This document shows, piece by piece, positions 34,334 to 43,695 of a stretch of 64,000 bases of DNA (the first letter of the stretch is position 1; every line of letters begins with the position of its first letter). Under the pieces are notes generated by a model. The model was not told the DNA's origin, made no database searches, and saw nothing but the letters and a program-made list of their open reading frames with translations. Made by a program: the position numbers and the translations under genes. The DNA lies in contig NZ_JALBUS010000002.1 in NCBI RefSeq assembly GCF_033971885.1, positions 124,001 to 188,000 of the forward strand, given 5' to 3'. The DNA comes from Absicoccus intestinalis. Lineage in GTDB: Bacteria; Bacillota_I; Bacilli_A; Erysipelotrichales; Erysipelotrichaceae.

Positions 34334-34340
34334 TGTATTC

Positions 34341-35534
34341 CTATGCATTTTGAACATTGAAATCTGGATCGTTATCACCATGTTTATAAACGACCTTCAA
34401 TAAGATCGGGGTAATGATCGTTGAGAAGACTACGCTCAATAAGACCGGGGTAATAAAGATTTGTGGCAACAAGTTTAATGCCATTCCTTTATTGGCCACG
34501 ATCAAGGCCACTTCACCACGAGAAATCATACCACAACCAATGCGAATACATTGTTCTTTCGAATAATGACAGACGGCAGCGCCCAAGCCACAACCAACAA
34601 CTTTGGTCAAAACCGCTGCAATACACAAAATGACAGTTAAGGCCAACACTTCACCGGTAAAATGAATCGGTGAAAGTTTTAAACCAATGCTTGCGAAGAA
34701 AATAGGCGTGATCAAAATATAAGATACCGTGCCAATTCGTTTGGTGACATATGGACATTGTTGCGTACCCGAAATGATCAAACCTGCAACAAAAGATCCT
34801 GTGATATCCGCTACACCAAAGAAAGCTTCCGCAATATAAGCCATGATCAATGCGAACGCAAAGGAAGTAATTGAATATCTTTGTAGACCTCCTCGTGAAT
34901 CGTGTTCAAACCAAAATTCAAAGGCTTTATGTAAAAAGATGCCAGCAACAATTGCGAACACAAAGAACAAAACAATTTTCAATAAAACAATGCCAATATG
35001 CACGGATGTATCCGCCATTCCCGAAACGAGAGTCAAACAAATGATACCTAAAACATCATCAATGACGGCTGCAGCTAAGATGGCATTGCCACTTTCTGTT
35101 GCCAAACAATTCATTTCTTTCAATGTTTCTACCGTAATTCCTACACTTGTTGCTGTTAAGATAACGCCTAAGAATAAATTGCCTAGCCAAGCTTCAGGTC
35201 CTACATTATAGAAACCACCAATGATATAACCAACGATCAATGGGACAATGACGCCAATGGTGGCAATGATGAACGCTTTGAGTCCTGCTCGTTTTAGATC
35301 GGTAATACTTGTTCCCAAACCGGCACCAAACATCAGAATAATGACACCAATTTCGGATAAAGATTCAATTAAATTGCTCATCTGGACAAGATTTAAGCAA
35401 GCAGGTCCTAAAAGAATACCAGCAATCAAAGCCCCAACAACACTAGGCATTTGAAGACGACGAGTAAATAAACCAAAAACTTTGGTACTTAATAATATTA
35501 ATGCGATATCCAACAAATAACGATAATCTGTCAT
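34341..35534 (-). CDS. Kef-type (CPA2) cation:proton antiporter
   Basis: The product is 397 residues from ATG 35534, with GGGAGAG upstream; the longer open frame lacks a site. About 12 membrane helices carry the CPA2 core (ILTATSVGITVETL, AAAVIDDVLGIICLTLV with the Asp pair, and AGLIISGTQ). There is no C-terminal RCK/TrkA-N domain, so no nucleotide gating. It exchanges Na+ or K+ for protons. It is divergent from the glycine-riboswitch-controlled symporter. Confidence 0.88.
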   Translation of the reverse strand: MTDYRYLLDIALILLSTKVFGLFTRRLQMPSVVGALIAGILLGPACLNLVQMSNLIESLSEIGVIILMFGAGLGTSITDLKRAGLKAFIIATIGVIVPLIVGYIIGGFYNVGPEAWLGNLFLGVILTATSVGITVETLKEMNCLATESGNAILAAAVIDDVLGIICLTLVSGMADTSVHIGIVLLKIVLFFVFAIVAGIFLHKAFEFWFEHDSRGGLQRYSITSFAFALIMAYIAEAFFGVADITGSFVAGLIISGTQQCPYVTKRIGTVSYILITPIFFASIGLKLSPIHFTGEVLALTVILCIAAVLTKVVGCGLGAAVCHYSKEQCIRIGCGMISRGEVALIVANKGMALNLLPQIFITPVLLSVVFSTIITPILLKVVYKHGDNDPDFNVQNA

Positions 35535-35720
35535 ATAGACTCTCCCTAAGGCAAATTGTCTTATTTTACTTAGCTCATTGTACAACATTCAAGCAAAATA
35601 TACTAAATTTTTTATCTCTTTTACAAAGCACACCTAAACGATTTGTCAACGCTTTTATGATTTTTTCTTGCATAATATCTTGCATAATATATAGGATGTA
35701 CCTATAATATTTCATGTGTT

Positions 35721-35862
35721 CGGATGAAAATAGTGAGAGAACATGGAAAGCATGTACCGAAGAATTAATGATTTCAGGTCTATAGATCACTATTGGACGA
35801 ACCTCTGGAGAGATCCGTATGGACACCGAAGGAGCAAAACTCTCAGGTAAAAGGACAGAGGA
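35721..35862 (+). ncRNA. Tandem glycine riboswitch (gcvT type)
   Basis: There are two consecutive aptamers. The first spans about 35721-35796 (GTGAGAGAACATGG, ACCGAAGAA, TTTCAGGTC, TATTGGAC). The second spans about 35797-35862 (CCTCTGGAGAGATCC, ACACCGAAGGAGCAA, CTCTCAGGTAAAAGGACAG) and carries the full consensus ending in CAGAGG. It precedes an AGCS amino-acid symporter. An upstream in-frame start inside the aptamer is spurious. Confidence 0.95.
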
Positions 35863-35900
35863 GATACAGTTTTTTTATATGTCTCCTCCAATTAAGGAGG
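35857..35900 (+). promoter_or_regulatory. Translational expression platform of the glycine riboswitch
   Basis: CCTCC (about 35886) can pair with GGAGG of the Shine-Dalgarno (35896-35900) around AATTAA, hiding the ribosome site. Alternatively GAGGAGA (from about 35858) can pair with TCTCCTC, freeing it. The GAGG of that anti-sequester is also the 3' side of the second aptamer P1 (CAGAGG). Glycine binding would therefore favour the hidden site, an OFF switch. This is inferred from base pairing only. Confidence 0.6.
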
Positions 35901-35909
35901 AATTTTTTT

Positions 35910-37289
35910 ATGTCTGAGCTTACTGCCATACTTACTAAGATCGATAGTGCCATCTGGGGCCTACCATTGATTCTCTTGCTTCTCGGAACGGGAATTTATT
36001 TTACCTTCCGTCTTGGTTTTTTACAATTCCGGAAATTACCACTTGCGTTTCACTATATTTTCCATGGTGACAGTGAAGAAAATGACGAAAACGGGGATGT
36101 ATCCGGTTTCCAAGCTTTGTGTACGGCCCTATCATCCACCATTGGTACGGGAAATATCGTTGGTGTGGCCACGGCCATTGCAGCTGGTGGACCCGGTGCT
36201 CTATTTTGGATGTGGGTATCTGCCTTCTTTGGCATTGCCACAAAGTATTCCGAATGCTTATTGGCTCATAAATATCGTGTAAAAGATGAAAATGGCCAAA
36301 TTGCAGGTGGGCCCATGTACTACATTCAAAATGGACTTCATTCCAAGTTATTAGCCAAGATCTTTGCTTTATTTGGCGTTGGTGTTGCCCTTTTAGGCAT
36401 TGGTACGTTCACCCAAGTGAAATCCATTTCCGATGCATTGACATTAAGCTTTAATGTGCCAAACTATGTAACGGCGATCGTCTTAACGATCTTGGTTGCC
36501 TTCATTACCATTGGTGGTATTCATCGTATTGCCCATGTAGCTGAAAAAATCATTCCCTTCATGTGTGTATTCTATATTACTGGTGTGATCTTAATTTTAG
36601 TCACTCATCTAACTGCCATTCCAAACGTTTTCTATTTGATCGTTAAAACCGCCTTTGTTCCATCCAGCGTTGTTGGTGGTGGACTTGGCGTTGCGATGCA
36701 AAAAGGAATTGCCCGTGGTATTTTCTCCAATGAAAGTGGTTTGGGTTCTGCTCCTATTGCCGCAGCAGCTGCTAAGACTGAATCCCATGTTGAACAAGGC
36801 TTAATTTCTATGACCGGTACTTTTATTGATACGATCATCGTATGTACCATGACTGGTCTTGCCATCTTGATCATGAATGCGAATACAACTGGATTAGAAG
36901 GTGCAGCCATGACCACATATGCCTTCCAAAATGGTTTATTTATTCCTTATGTTGGTAAATATATTGTCAATATTGGTTTGGTTTTCTTTGCCTTTACAAC
37001 GATCATCGGTTGGAACTACTATGGCGAACGTTGCATGTACTATCTAAAAGGTTTAAAAGCGGTCAAAGTCTACAAAATCATTTATATCGTATTTATCGCC
37101 ATTGGTCCTTTCATGACATTGGATTTTATCTTTATCTTAGCGGATATCGTCAATGGTTTGATGGCTATACCAAACTTGATTGGTTTGATTGGCTTACGTA
37201 AAGTCGTTTATGAAGAAACGATGAATTACTTCAAGGCACCAGAAAAACAATCGGTTGCGGTGGATGAGTTCGCAGAAGAATCCGTTTAA
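35910..37289 (+). CDS. AGCS family sodium:alanine/glycine symporter
   Basis: The product is 459 residues from ATG 35910 (AAGGAGG upstream), with about 11 membrane helices. Family signatures are TALSSTIGTGNIVGVATAIA, GGPGALFWMWVSAFFG and GLGVAMQKGIARGIFSNESG. It imports glycine or alanine with Na+. The tandem glycine riboswitch in its leader argues that glycine is the physiological substrate. A hairpin terminator overlaps the stop codon. Confidence 0.93.
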   Translation: MSELTAILTKIDSAIWGLPLILLLLGTGIYFTFRLGFLQFRKLPLAFHYIFHGDSEENDENGDVSGFQALCTALSSTIGTGNIVGVATAIAAGGPGALFWMWVSAFFGIATKYSECLLAHKYRVKDENGQIAGGPMYYIQNGLHSKLLAKIFALFGVGVALLGIGTFTQVKSISDALTLSFNVPNYVTAIVLTILVAFITIGGIHRIAHVAEKIIPFMCVFYITGVILILVTHLTAIPNVFYLIVKTAFVPSSVVGGGLGVAMQKGIARGIFSNESGLGSAPIAAAAAKTESHVEQGLISMTGTFIDTIIVCTMTGLAILIMNANTTGLEGAAMTTYAFQNGLFIPYVGKYIVNIGLVFFAFTTIIGWNYYGERCMYYLKGLKAVKVYKIIYIVFIAIGPFMTLDFIFILADIVNGLMAIPNLIGLIGLRKVVYEETMNYFKAPEKQSVAVDEFAEESV

Positions 37290-37314
37290 GCTTGGGTTTC
37301 CAAGCTTTTCTTTT
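37288..37314 (+). terminator. Terminator after the AGCS gene
   Basis: AAGCTTGG pairs with CCAAGCTT around GTTT, followed by TTCTTTT. Confidence 0.8.
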
Positions 37315-37349
37315 GTGCTATAATGACTATCTACGAAAGGATGAACGAT

Positions 37350-37952
37350 ATGAAATTTAGTGATATTGATTTTTCAAGCCTTGCCAATATGATGAATAAT
37401 TTAAGTGATGAACAAAAAGAAGACTTGAATTCTATGGCACAAGATATGATGGATAAAGTACAAAATGAACCAGAAGAAGAAATCAGTTTTTATGAGTACT
37501 TACATATCGACGAAAACGACTATAAAGAACTCCCTGGTCAAGTTTTAGATTATATCGAAGCTGCCAGTGATATGGAACAATTTTATGAAGATGATGAAAT
37601 GGCTGATGTTTCTGCCGCAGCTCTTTACTATGCCAAAGCCGTTTTAGCCATGGAACGAGAATATCACTTTCCCATCTTCAAGAATGTGTTACAAGAACCC
37701 AACTTCACCAATCCGGCAACCACGACGATCCCATCGTATTGGAATGTGCTAACCGATGAAAACATCCATCGCTTGGCCGATGAAGACTTTGGTTCGACCG
37801 AACAATGGGTCAAAGAGAAACAACTTCTTCAAACGGTCATGATTTGTTTAAATCGAGCAGAATACGATGTTATCCATGATCAAGATCTACAAATTCTAAA
37901 AAAAGCCCTTATTGATGAACAAGGACTCCTTCAAATCGCAGCACTACAATAA
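37350..37952 (+). CDS. Hypothetical acidic protein
   Basis: The product is 200 residues from ATG 37350 (GAAAGG at 9 bp; a -10 TATAAT at 37318-37323 excludes the earlier ATG). It is acidic and largely helical (MMNNLSDEQKEDLNSMAQDM; EEEISFYEYLHIDENDYKEL), with an aromatic C-terminal half. There is no membrane segment or recognised catalytic motif. It is a stand-alone gene with its own promoter and terminator. Confidence 0.75.
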   Translation: MKFSDIDFSSLANMMNNLSDEQKEDLNSMAQDMMDKVQNEPEEEISFYEYLHIDENDYKELPGQVLDYIEAASDMEQFYEDDEMADVSAAALYYAKAVLAMEREYHFPIFKNVLQEPNFTNPATTTIPSYWNVLTDENIHRLADEDFGSTEQWVKEKQLLQTVMICLNRAEYDVIHDQDLQILKKALIDEQGLLQIAALQ

Positions 37953-37963
37953 GTGCTGTTTTT
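37939..37963 (+). terminator. Terminator between the hypothetical gene and gldA
   Basis: CAGCACT pairs with AGTGCTG around ACAATA, followed by T5; it lies between convergent genes. Confidence 0.8.
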
Positions 37964-39059
37964 ATTTGTTTAAATAATAGTGCCCCAATGCATCGGCTGC
38001 TTTGATCGCATGGGCAACCATGGTTGGATCGACTTCAAATGGCATATTGTGTAAGGTATCATTGTCTGCACAAGCCAATGTCGCAACATCCATACATTTT
38101 TGATCCGTCAATTCTTTGACACCTAGTTGTGCCATCGTGACTGGCAATCCTACTTCGATACAGAAAGGGACCAGGACATCCAATTCTTCTTTCGGAGCAT
38201 CTTCCAATACCAATTGAACTAAGGTACCAAAGGCCACTTTTTCGCCATGATACATGGCATGACATTCTTCCAAACACGTTAAGCCATTATGGATCGCATG
38301 GGCTCCCGCAAGTCCCGCACTTTCAAAACCAATGCCCGAAAGTAAGGTATTGGCTTCAATGATCTTTTCCACAGCTGGTGTGCATCCCCCAGCTTCCAAA
38401 GCCACTTTCGCTTTTACACCTTCTGCCAACAAGGTATCTCGACATAGTTTCGCAATGGCCATAGCCGCTTGGGTGGTTTTTCCACCGGCACAAGAAATAG
38501 CATCACTTCTTTGGCAAGCACGCGCTTCATAATAAGTAGCCAATGCATCGCCAATACCAGCAACGGTTAAACGAACGGGAGATTTCACAATGATTTCCGT
38601 GTCCATCATCACCAGATTGGGATTGGCTGGTAAAAATAAATACTCTTGAAAAACGCCTTCTTCACTATAGATTACCGATAGAGCAGAACAAGGAGCATCC
38701 GTTGAAGCAATAGTAGGTACGATAAATACAGGGTTTTTCGTATAATAAGCAACCGCTTTGGCGGTATCAAAGATCTTACCGCCACCAATACCAATAACAA
38801 GATCACATTGATTGTCATAAACGATGTCTTTTAAGCGATTGATTTCAGACATACAACATTCGCCATTGAAATATTCAAATACATGATCGCAATCTTGATC
38901 CTGAAAACTCGCTTCGATTTGTGCACCCGAACGCTTATAACCACCCGGACTAATCAAAATAAGTGCTTTGGTTCCCGATTGACTGGCATATAAACCCAAA
39001 TGATTCATTTCGCCAGGACCTTGGATATACTTGCTTGGTGCAATGAGAATTTTTGCCAT
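37962..39059 (-). CDS. gldA: Glycerol dehydrogenase
   Basis: The product is 365 residues from ATG 39059. It is an iron-type alcohol dehydrogenase of the GldA branch: IGIGGGKIFDTAKAVAYYT is the NAD-binding loop, PTIASTDAPCSALSVIY follows, and metal ligands are the Asp in GIGDALATYYEA and His in AHAIHNGLT and MYHGEKVAFG. It interconverts glycerol and dihydroxyacetone with NAD+. A promoter (TTGCTA, 18 bp, TATAAT) lies directly upstream. No dihydroxyacetone kinase gene is adjacent. Confidence 0.92.
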   Translation of the reverse strand: MAKILIAPSKYIQGPGEMNHLGLYASQSGTKALILISPGGYKRSGAQIEASFQDQDCDHVFEYFNGECCMSEINRLKDIVYDNQCDLVIGIGGGKIFDTAKAVAYYTKNPVFIVPTIASTDAPCSALSVIYSEEGVFQEYLFLPANPNLVMMDTEIIVKSPVRLTVAGIGDALATYYEARACQRSDAISCAGGKTTQAAMAIAKLCRDTLLAEGVKAKVALEAGGCTPAVEKIIEANTLLSGIGFESAGLAGAHAIHNGLTCLEECHAMYHGEKVAFGTLVQLVLEDAPKEELDVLVPFCIEVGLPVTMAQLGVKELTDQKCMDVATLACADNDTLHNMPFEVDPTMVAHAIKAADALGHYYLNK

Positions 39060-39118
39060 AAAAATACCACTCTTTCTTTCCCTCATTATATAGAACTTGT
39101 GATATTTTTAGCAAGCAC

Positions 39119-39150
39119 AAAAAAACAGCATATCTTTCGATACACTGTTT
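39119..39150 (-). terminator. Terminator after cstA
   Basis: On the minus strand AACAGTGTATC pairs with GATATGCTGTT around GAAA, followed by T7. Confidence 0.85.
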
Positions 39151-39156
39151 CATGGA

Positions 39157-40887
39157 TTAGTCTTTATTGCGAGCTTCAAAAGCCATCTTGCTGGATCCAC
39201 TATGACTTTGTGGTTCAACCAATTTCTTGCCTGACTTGAATGCAACCATGCATCCAAGGGCTAACAACAAGATTGCGAAGATCAATTGCAAACCATCGGT
39301 CATGAAGACGAATCCACCTGTAACGAATAACTTCATGACGATGTTGTAGATACTTAAGCATAATGAAGATACCGTAACAACAAACATGAAGACCATTGGT
39401 ACATATAACATCGCGCCTTTACGTCCTGTAACCTTTAAGAAGACGGCCAATGTGATCAAGGTCATGGCAGCTAACAATTGGTTGGTTGCTCCGAATAGTG
39501 GCCAGATATTTTGATATCCACCTAAACCTAATAAATAACCGCCAAACAAAGAAATAGCTGTAGCTACATATTTATTGGTTAACCATTGTAATGATTTGTT
39601 GTCTTCAACCAATTCTTGTAAAGACATACGAGCGATACGAGAAACAGCATCCAATGTCGTTAAGGCCAAAGCAGATACGAACATGGTCATAACACATAAT
39701 CCAACCGATTGTGGTAATCCCAATTGATCAACTAAGCCAGTAACACCAGCAGCAAATTTTGTGAATGGAGTTGCACCATCGGCTAAAGCAAGACTCGCTA
39801 ATTGTTTATTTAATACACCATTGCTTGCAAGACTTGGTAAAGATCCAACAACAACGATAACTAAGACAGCTAACATAGATTCAAGCAGCATAGCACCATA
39901 ACCAACTTGTAACATATCTTTCTCATTCGCAATTTGTTTTGAACTTGTTTCGCTAGAAACCAAAGAGTGGAAACCACTGACAGCTCCACAAGCAATCGTT
40001 ACAAATAGAGTTGGGAATAAATACGTTCCTTTAACAGGTTGCCAATTGGTTAGAGCGGGTGTTGTGATCGTTGGATTAGAAACAACGACACCAAAGACAG
40101 CCGCAACGATCATACCAACAAATAAGAATGTAGTTAAGTAATCACGTGGTTGTTTCATAAATGCAATTGGTGAAATCGCAGCAAAGAAGATATAAGCAAA
40201 AACTAAATATGTCCAAACTTGTTTACTGAAGAATACAGGGAACGCAATTCCTAATGCTAACATGGCTAATACAAAGACAATGCCTAATACAACTTGTTTC
40301 CAACCATCTAATTTGGCTTTACGTACGACCCATCCAAATAAGATAGCACCAACAACATAGAAGATCGAAATCGAAGCAGCGGAACCATTTGGTGTCAACC
40401 GAGCACCAGTAGCTGAGAAACCATTGAATGTACCAGAAACCATATCGGCAAATGCTGCGATGATGATCATACAGAATAACCAGCAGAACAAGAAGAACAA
40501 ACGTTTTCCAGTTTTACCGATATATTGTTCAACGATCTGTCCCATGGATTTACCTTTTGATTTAACCGATGCATACAAAGCGCCAAAATCATGAACGGCA
40601 CCAAAGAAGATACCACCAACGACAATCCACAATACAGCTGGTAACCAACCAAACATTAAAGCCATAACTGGACCTGTTACTGGACCAGCACCGGCAATCG
40701 ATGAAAATTGATGAGCGAATACACGCCATTTATTACTAGGTACATAATCTACACCATCTTCAAATTCTTGTGCTGGTGTTTTCGCATTGGGATCGATGCC
40801 CCAAGTCTTAACTAAATACCTTCCATAGAATAGATAGGCGCATACAAATAATACAGCGACCAATCCTAACAAAACTAAACCATTCAT
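39157..40887 (-). CDS. cstA: CstA family carbon-starvation/peptide or pyruvate transporter
   Basis: The product is 576 residues from ATG 40887 (AAGGAGAGATT upstream), with 14-16 membrane helices. Family hallmarks are HQFSSIAGAGPVTGPVMA, GGIFFGAVHDFGALYAS and GFHSLVSSETSSKQI. Characterised members take up pyruvate (CstA/BtsT) or peptides during starvation. Here the gene is preceded by a T-box leader, so its expression should rise when a particular tRNA is uncharged, which favours an amino-acid or peptide supply role. Confidence 0.9.
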   Translation of the reverse strand: MNGLVLLGLVAVLFVCAYLFYGRYLVKTWGIDPNAKTPAQEFEDGVDYVPSNKWRVFAHQFSSIAGAGPVTGPVMALMFGWLPAVLWIVVGGIFFGAVHDFGALYASVKSKGKSMGQIVEQYIGKTGKRLFFLFCWLFCMIIIAAFADMVSGTFNGFSATGARLTPNGSAASISIFYVVGAILFGWVVRKAKLDGWKQVVLGIVFVLAMLALGIAFPVFFSKQVWTYLVFAYIFFAAISPIAFMKQPRDYLTTFLFVGMIVAAVFGVVVSNPTITTPALTNWQPVKGTYLFPTLFVTIACGAVSGFHSLVSSETSSKQIANEKDMLQVGYGAMLLESMLAVLVIVVVGSLPSLASNGVLNKQLASLALADGATPFTKFAAGVTGLVDQLGLPQSVGLCVMTMFVSALALTTLDAVSRIARMSLQELVEDNKSLQWLTNKYVATAISLFGGYLLGLGGYQNIWPLFGATNQLLAAMTLITLAVFLKVTGRKGAMLYVPMVFMFVVTVSSLCLSIYNIVMKLFVTGGFVFMTDGLQLIFAILLLALGCMVAFKSGKKLVEPQSHSGSSKMAFEARNKD

Positions 40888-40917
40888 AATACAATCTCTC
40901 CTTCTTTGTACATACAA

Positions 40918-41183
40918 ATAAAAAAGCTCTTCATCTTACTAAGACGAAAAGCTGTTCCGCGGTACCACTCAGTTTATGTAAATAATTTACATCTCTTTGA
41001 CATCCAACAATGTCTTTTTCATTAACGCCGAATCCGCGGATTTCTTTACTTGCTTCAAGAAATCAACTCGCAAGGGATAATCTCTTAAACGTTGCCTGCA
41101 TCACTTCCACCCCTGTGATGCTCTCTAGTCAGGGACTGTTGAATCGATCTTGTCTTGTTCGAAGTCTTTTATTTCTATGTACA
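40918..41183 (-). ncRNA. T-box leader with terminator, upstream of cstA
   Basis: On the minus strand the leader contains the stem I distal features GAGAGCATCAC and AGGGGTGGAA. The T-box GAGTGGTACCGCGG lies at 40970-40957. A terminator follows, AGCTTTTCGTCTT pairing with AGATGAAGAGCT and then T6 (40954-40918). Its promoter is TTGACT (41217-41212), 16 bp, TATACT (41195-41190). The T-box TGGT implies a tRNA with discriminator A. I could not place the specifier codon reliably. Confidence 0.9.
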
Positions 41184-41264
41184 TTTGCAAGTATAGTCCT
41201 AATTTTTTCAAAGTCAATAAAATATTTCAATAAATTTACTGAAAGCGTATTCACTTTTTTTCAT

Positions 41265-41287
41265 AAAAAAGCCTCATTTCTGAGGCT
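41265..41287 (-). terminator. Terminator after the aminotransferase gene
   Basis: GCCTCA pairs with TGAGGC around GAAA on the minus strand, followed by T6. It separates pheA-aminotransferase from the T-box-cstA unit. Confidence 0.85.
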
Positions 41288-42516
41288 TACGCAACTTGAT
41301 CTAAGATATCTTTCATCTTTTTGGCTAGACCCTTTGTCTTTTCGACCGACAAAGAACATACAGCCACACGAATTCCCTTATTGACTTTTACGGTATAAAT
41401 ATGATTTTTCATCAATGCTTCATGGAAAGCATCACGTACATCATTGTCCATCGATAAGGTTACGAAGAATCCTTCTCGATATGGATAGTGTTTTAATCCA
41501 ACTTCAGCGGCTTCTTGAATAAAGATATCGCTTCTTTGTTTCAATAAAGCCACATATTTTCTACGCTCGGCATTGTATTCTTCTTTATGATTTTCCAATA
41601 CATCCACAAACATAGCCATGGCACCATTATTGATGTTGGACCAAGTAGCACGTGCATCTTTCTCAAAGACATTCTTCATATCTCGTAGGTTATCTTCATT
41701 TTTAGTCATGACAATGGCAGCCCCGCAACGCATACCATAAGCCGTCATGGATTTCGATAGTGAGAACGATACCACGACCGCTACATTTTCATCGATATCA
41801 TCAAATACTTTAAAGTAATCTTTCGCTTTTTCTTGTCCATACGCAAAATCAATATAGGCAATATCGTTCAATAATACGACTTCATGGGTCTTCGCACATG
41901 CATTTAATAACGCAACAACTTGTTTCCATTCATCGACTGTCATCGAATAGCCCGTTGGATTTTGACATGGATCATTGATCACGATGACCAACTTATCTTG
42001 TTTGGCCATGACCGTTTGGCAAGCTCTTTCCAGATCTTTGATGTTGAATGCATCCCCATCAAATAAGGAATAATTTTCCACTTCCAAACTATCCATGCCT
42101 GCCATCAATTTATACGATCCCCAAGCAATTTCTGGTAAAATTACGGTTTGTCCTGCATCCAAGCATTCACTAATGGTCATATCAACCGCACCGGTTCCAC
42201 CTGGAGTCGCAATGACTTCATGTGGTAATGTACTGTTACCATTCAATACCCAATCATATACATCTTTACAAAAATCAGGATTTCCGGTAAAAGCGGATGC
42301 ATATTTCGCTAAAACACGATTATCCAAGGCTTTTAAAGATGAAAAACAAGTATCTAACGCAACCAATTGTCCTTGTTCATCATATAAAGAACCAATGGTT
42401 GCATCGGTCACAACATCGGCACCATTTTTGGCCACATCTTCTTTCGCTTTTCTGACAATCGCAAATACCGTATCGACAATGGGTTCAGTACTTACACTCT
42501 TTTTCACAAAACTCAT
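41287..42516 (-). CDS. Class I/II aminotransferase, probably aromatic
   Basis: The product is 409 residues of fold-type I PLP enzyme. The Schiff-base Lys is in FSLSKSMTAYGMRCG, the conserved NDPCQNPTGYSM contacts the cofactor, and the Arg near the C-terminus (IRVAVCSL) would bind the substrate carboxylate. It overlaps pheA by 4 bp (ATGA), so it probably transaminates phenylpyruvate and hydroxyphenylpyruvate to Phe and Tyr. Aspartate or another amino acid as substrate cannot be excluded. Confidence 0.87.
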   Translation of the reverse strand: MSFVKKSVSTEPIVDTVFAIVRKAKEDVAKNGADVVTDATIGSLYDEQGQLVALDTCFSSLKALDNRVLAKYASAFTGNPDFCKDVYDWVLNGNSTLPHEVIATPGGTGAVDMTISECLDAGQTVILPEIAWGSYKLMAGMDSLEVENYSLFDGDAFNIKDLERACQTVMAKQDKLVIVINDPCQNPTGYSMTVDEWKQVVALLNACAKTHEVVLLNDIAYIDFAYGQEKAKDYFKVFDDIDENVAVVVSFSLSKSMTAYGMRCGAAIVMTKNEDNLRDMKNVFEKDARATWSNINNGAMAMFVDVLENHKEEYNAERRKYVALLKQRSDIFIQEAAEVGLKHYPYREGFFVTLSMDNDVRDAFHEALMKNHIYTVKVNKGIRVAVCSLSVEKTKGLAKKMKDILDQVA

Positions 42517-43607
42517 TTCTTTTCCTCCTCTATTCCTTCAACGGGATACATACCCAATACTTTGAATGATTCACATACTTCTTTGATTTCAGCCAATGCG
42601 GCTTTCACATTGTCTGAATCGAGCATGTCATCCAATATTTCAATATAGAAAAAATATTCAAATGGTTCATTTTTACGTGGACGCGATTGAATACTGTCCA
42701 TATTCAAATGATGATTCGCAATGATCTCAATGATTTTTGCCAAAGATCCACTAATATGTTGTGTTTCAAAAATGATACTAAAACGATTTCCCGTTTTGGC
42801 TGGTTCCAGCCCAATCACTAAGAATCGCGTTGTATTTTGACTATTTTCTTCAATATGTTCGGCTAATATTTTTAAACCATATAAATCGGCATTTTCTTTC
42901 GCACCAATGGCAGCTTTATGAATATCATTTTCACTAGCCACATATTGAGCTGCCATGGCCGTATTTGGATACGCAATCGTTTGTACGCTCAATTGTTGGA
43001 GAAAACGTTTGGATTGTGCCAATGCCTGATCCTTGGAATAAACATATTCAATATCTTTTAACGTTGCTTCGGGCATACCCAATAAACACTGTTCGATTTG
43101 TTGATCGGCCATTTTTTGGATATATACCGGATATTTTCGTAAGCCATCCAATACTTCCCCTACCAAACCGGAATTACTATTTTCGAATGGAATCACACCA
43201 TAATGTGCTTTTCGATTGACGACAGCTTGAAAAACTTCATCAAACGACTTGAAATGGATCGTTGGACTGCCTGGAAATAAGCGTTCGGTCACTAAATGGC
43301 CAAATGCACCTTTCACTCCGCAATATGCGATCACCTCGTTTGACAACAATGTTTGTTGATATTCGCGTGAATTTCGCATCATCATTTTCACAAAATCACG
43401 ATACGGTCTTTTATAGTGAGGATTTTCGATCTGGTCGACATTTTTTTCGATGACTTGTACTTCTCGTTTGGAATCTAATATGGGTAAACCATGTTCTTTT
43501 TTATACTGAAGAACCTTTGTCACCGCATCCAAACGACGCGTATACAATTTCGCCATTTCACGATCGACCGCGTCGATTTCTCTTCTTGCTTCTTCTAATT
43601 GATTCAT
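42513..43607 (-). CDS. pheA: Bifunctional chorismate mutase/prephenate dehydratase
   Basis: The product is 364 residues in P-protein architecture. A chorismate mutase helix bundle (about 1-88, REIDAVDREMAKLYTRRLDA) is followed by prephenate dehydratase (about 90-270) with the catalytic Thr in NTTRFLVIG, then an ACT domain (about 280-360) with QSRPRKNEPFEYFF for phenylalanine feedback. It supplies prephenate to TyrA too, since no free chorismate mutase is seen. There is no Shine-Dalgarno and a -10-like TATGAT lies 9 bases before the ATG. It is divergent from aroB. Confidence 0.95.
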   Translation of the reverse strand: MNQLEEARREIDAVDREMAKLYTRRLDAVTKVLQYKKEHGLPILDSKREVQVIEKNVDQIENPHYKRPYRDFVKMMMRNSREYQQTLLSNEVIAYCGVKGAFGHLVTERLFPGSPTIHFKSFDEVFQAVVNRKAHYGVIPFENSNSGLVGEVLDGLRKYPVYIQKMADQQIEQCLLGMPEATLKDIEYVYSKDQALAQSKRFLQQLSVQTIAYPNTAMAAQYVASENDIHKAAIGAKENADLYGLKILAEHIEENSQNTTRFLVIGLEPAKTGNRFSIIFETQHISGSLAKIIEIIANHHLNMDSIQSRPRKNEPFEYFFYIEILDDMLDSDNVKAALAEIKEVCESFKVLGMYPVEGIEEEKK

Positions 43608-43665
43608 ACCGGTATCATCATATCATAATTTTCATTTCGTTTTCTGAAAATTTGTTTCTTTCGTG

Positions 43666-43671
43666 CTATGA
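43666..43671 (+). promoter_or_regulatory. -10 box of the aro operon
   Basis: TATGAT lies upstream of GGAGG and ATG 43696, with a weak -35. The pheA and aro operons share an 88-bp divergent region with no room for a T-box or attenuator. Confidence 0.5.
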
Positions 43672-43695
43672 TGGTACACAGGAGGATGGAACTTT

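Noticed and set aside
35793..35909. N-terminal extension of the AGCS symporter
   Set aside because: It lies inside the glycine riboswitch and expression platform, and has no ribosome-binding site; ATG 35910 has AAGGAGG.
41010..41384. 124-codon + strand ORF
   Set aside because: It covers the T-box leader and the aminotransferase 3' end on the opposite strand, and shows no protein-like motif.
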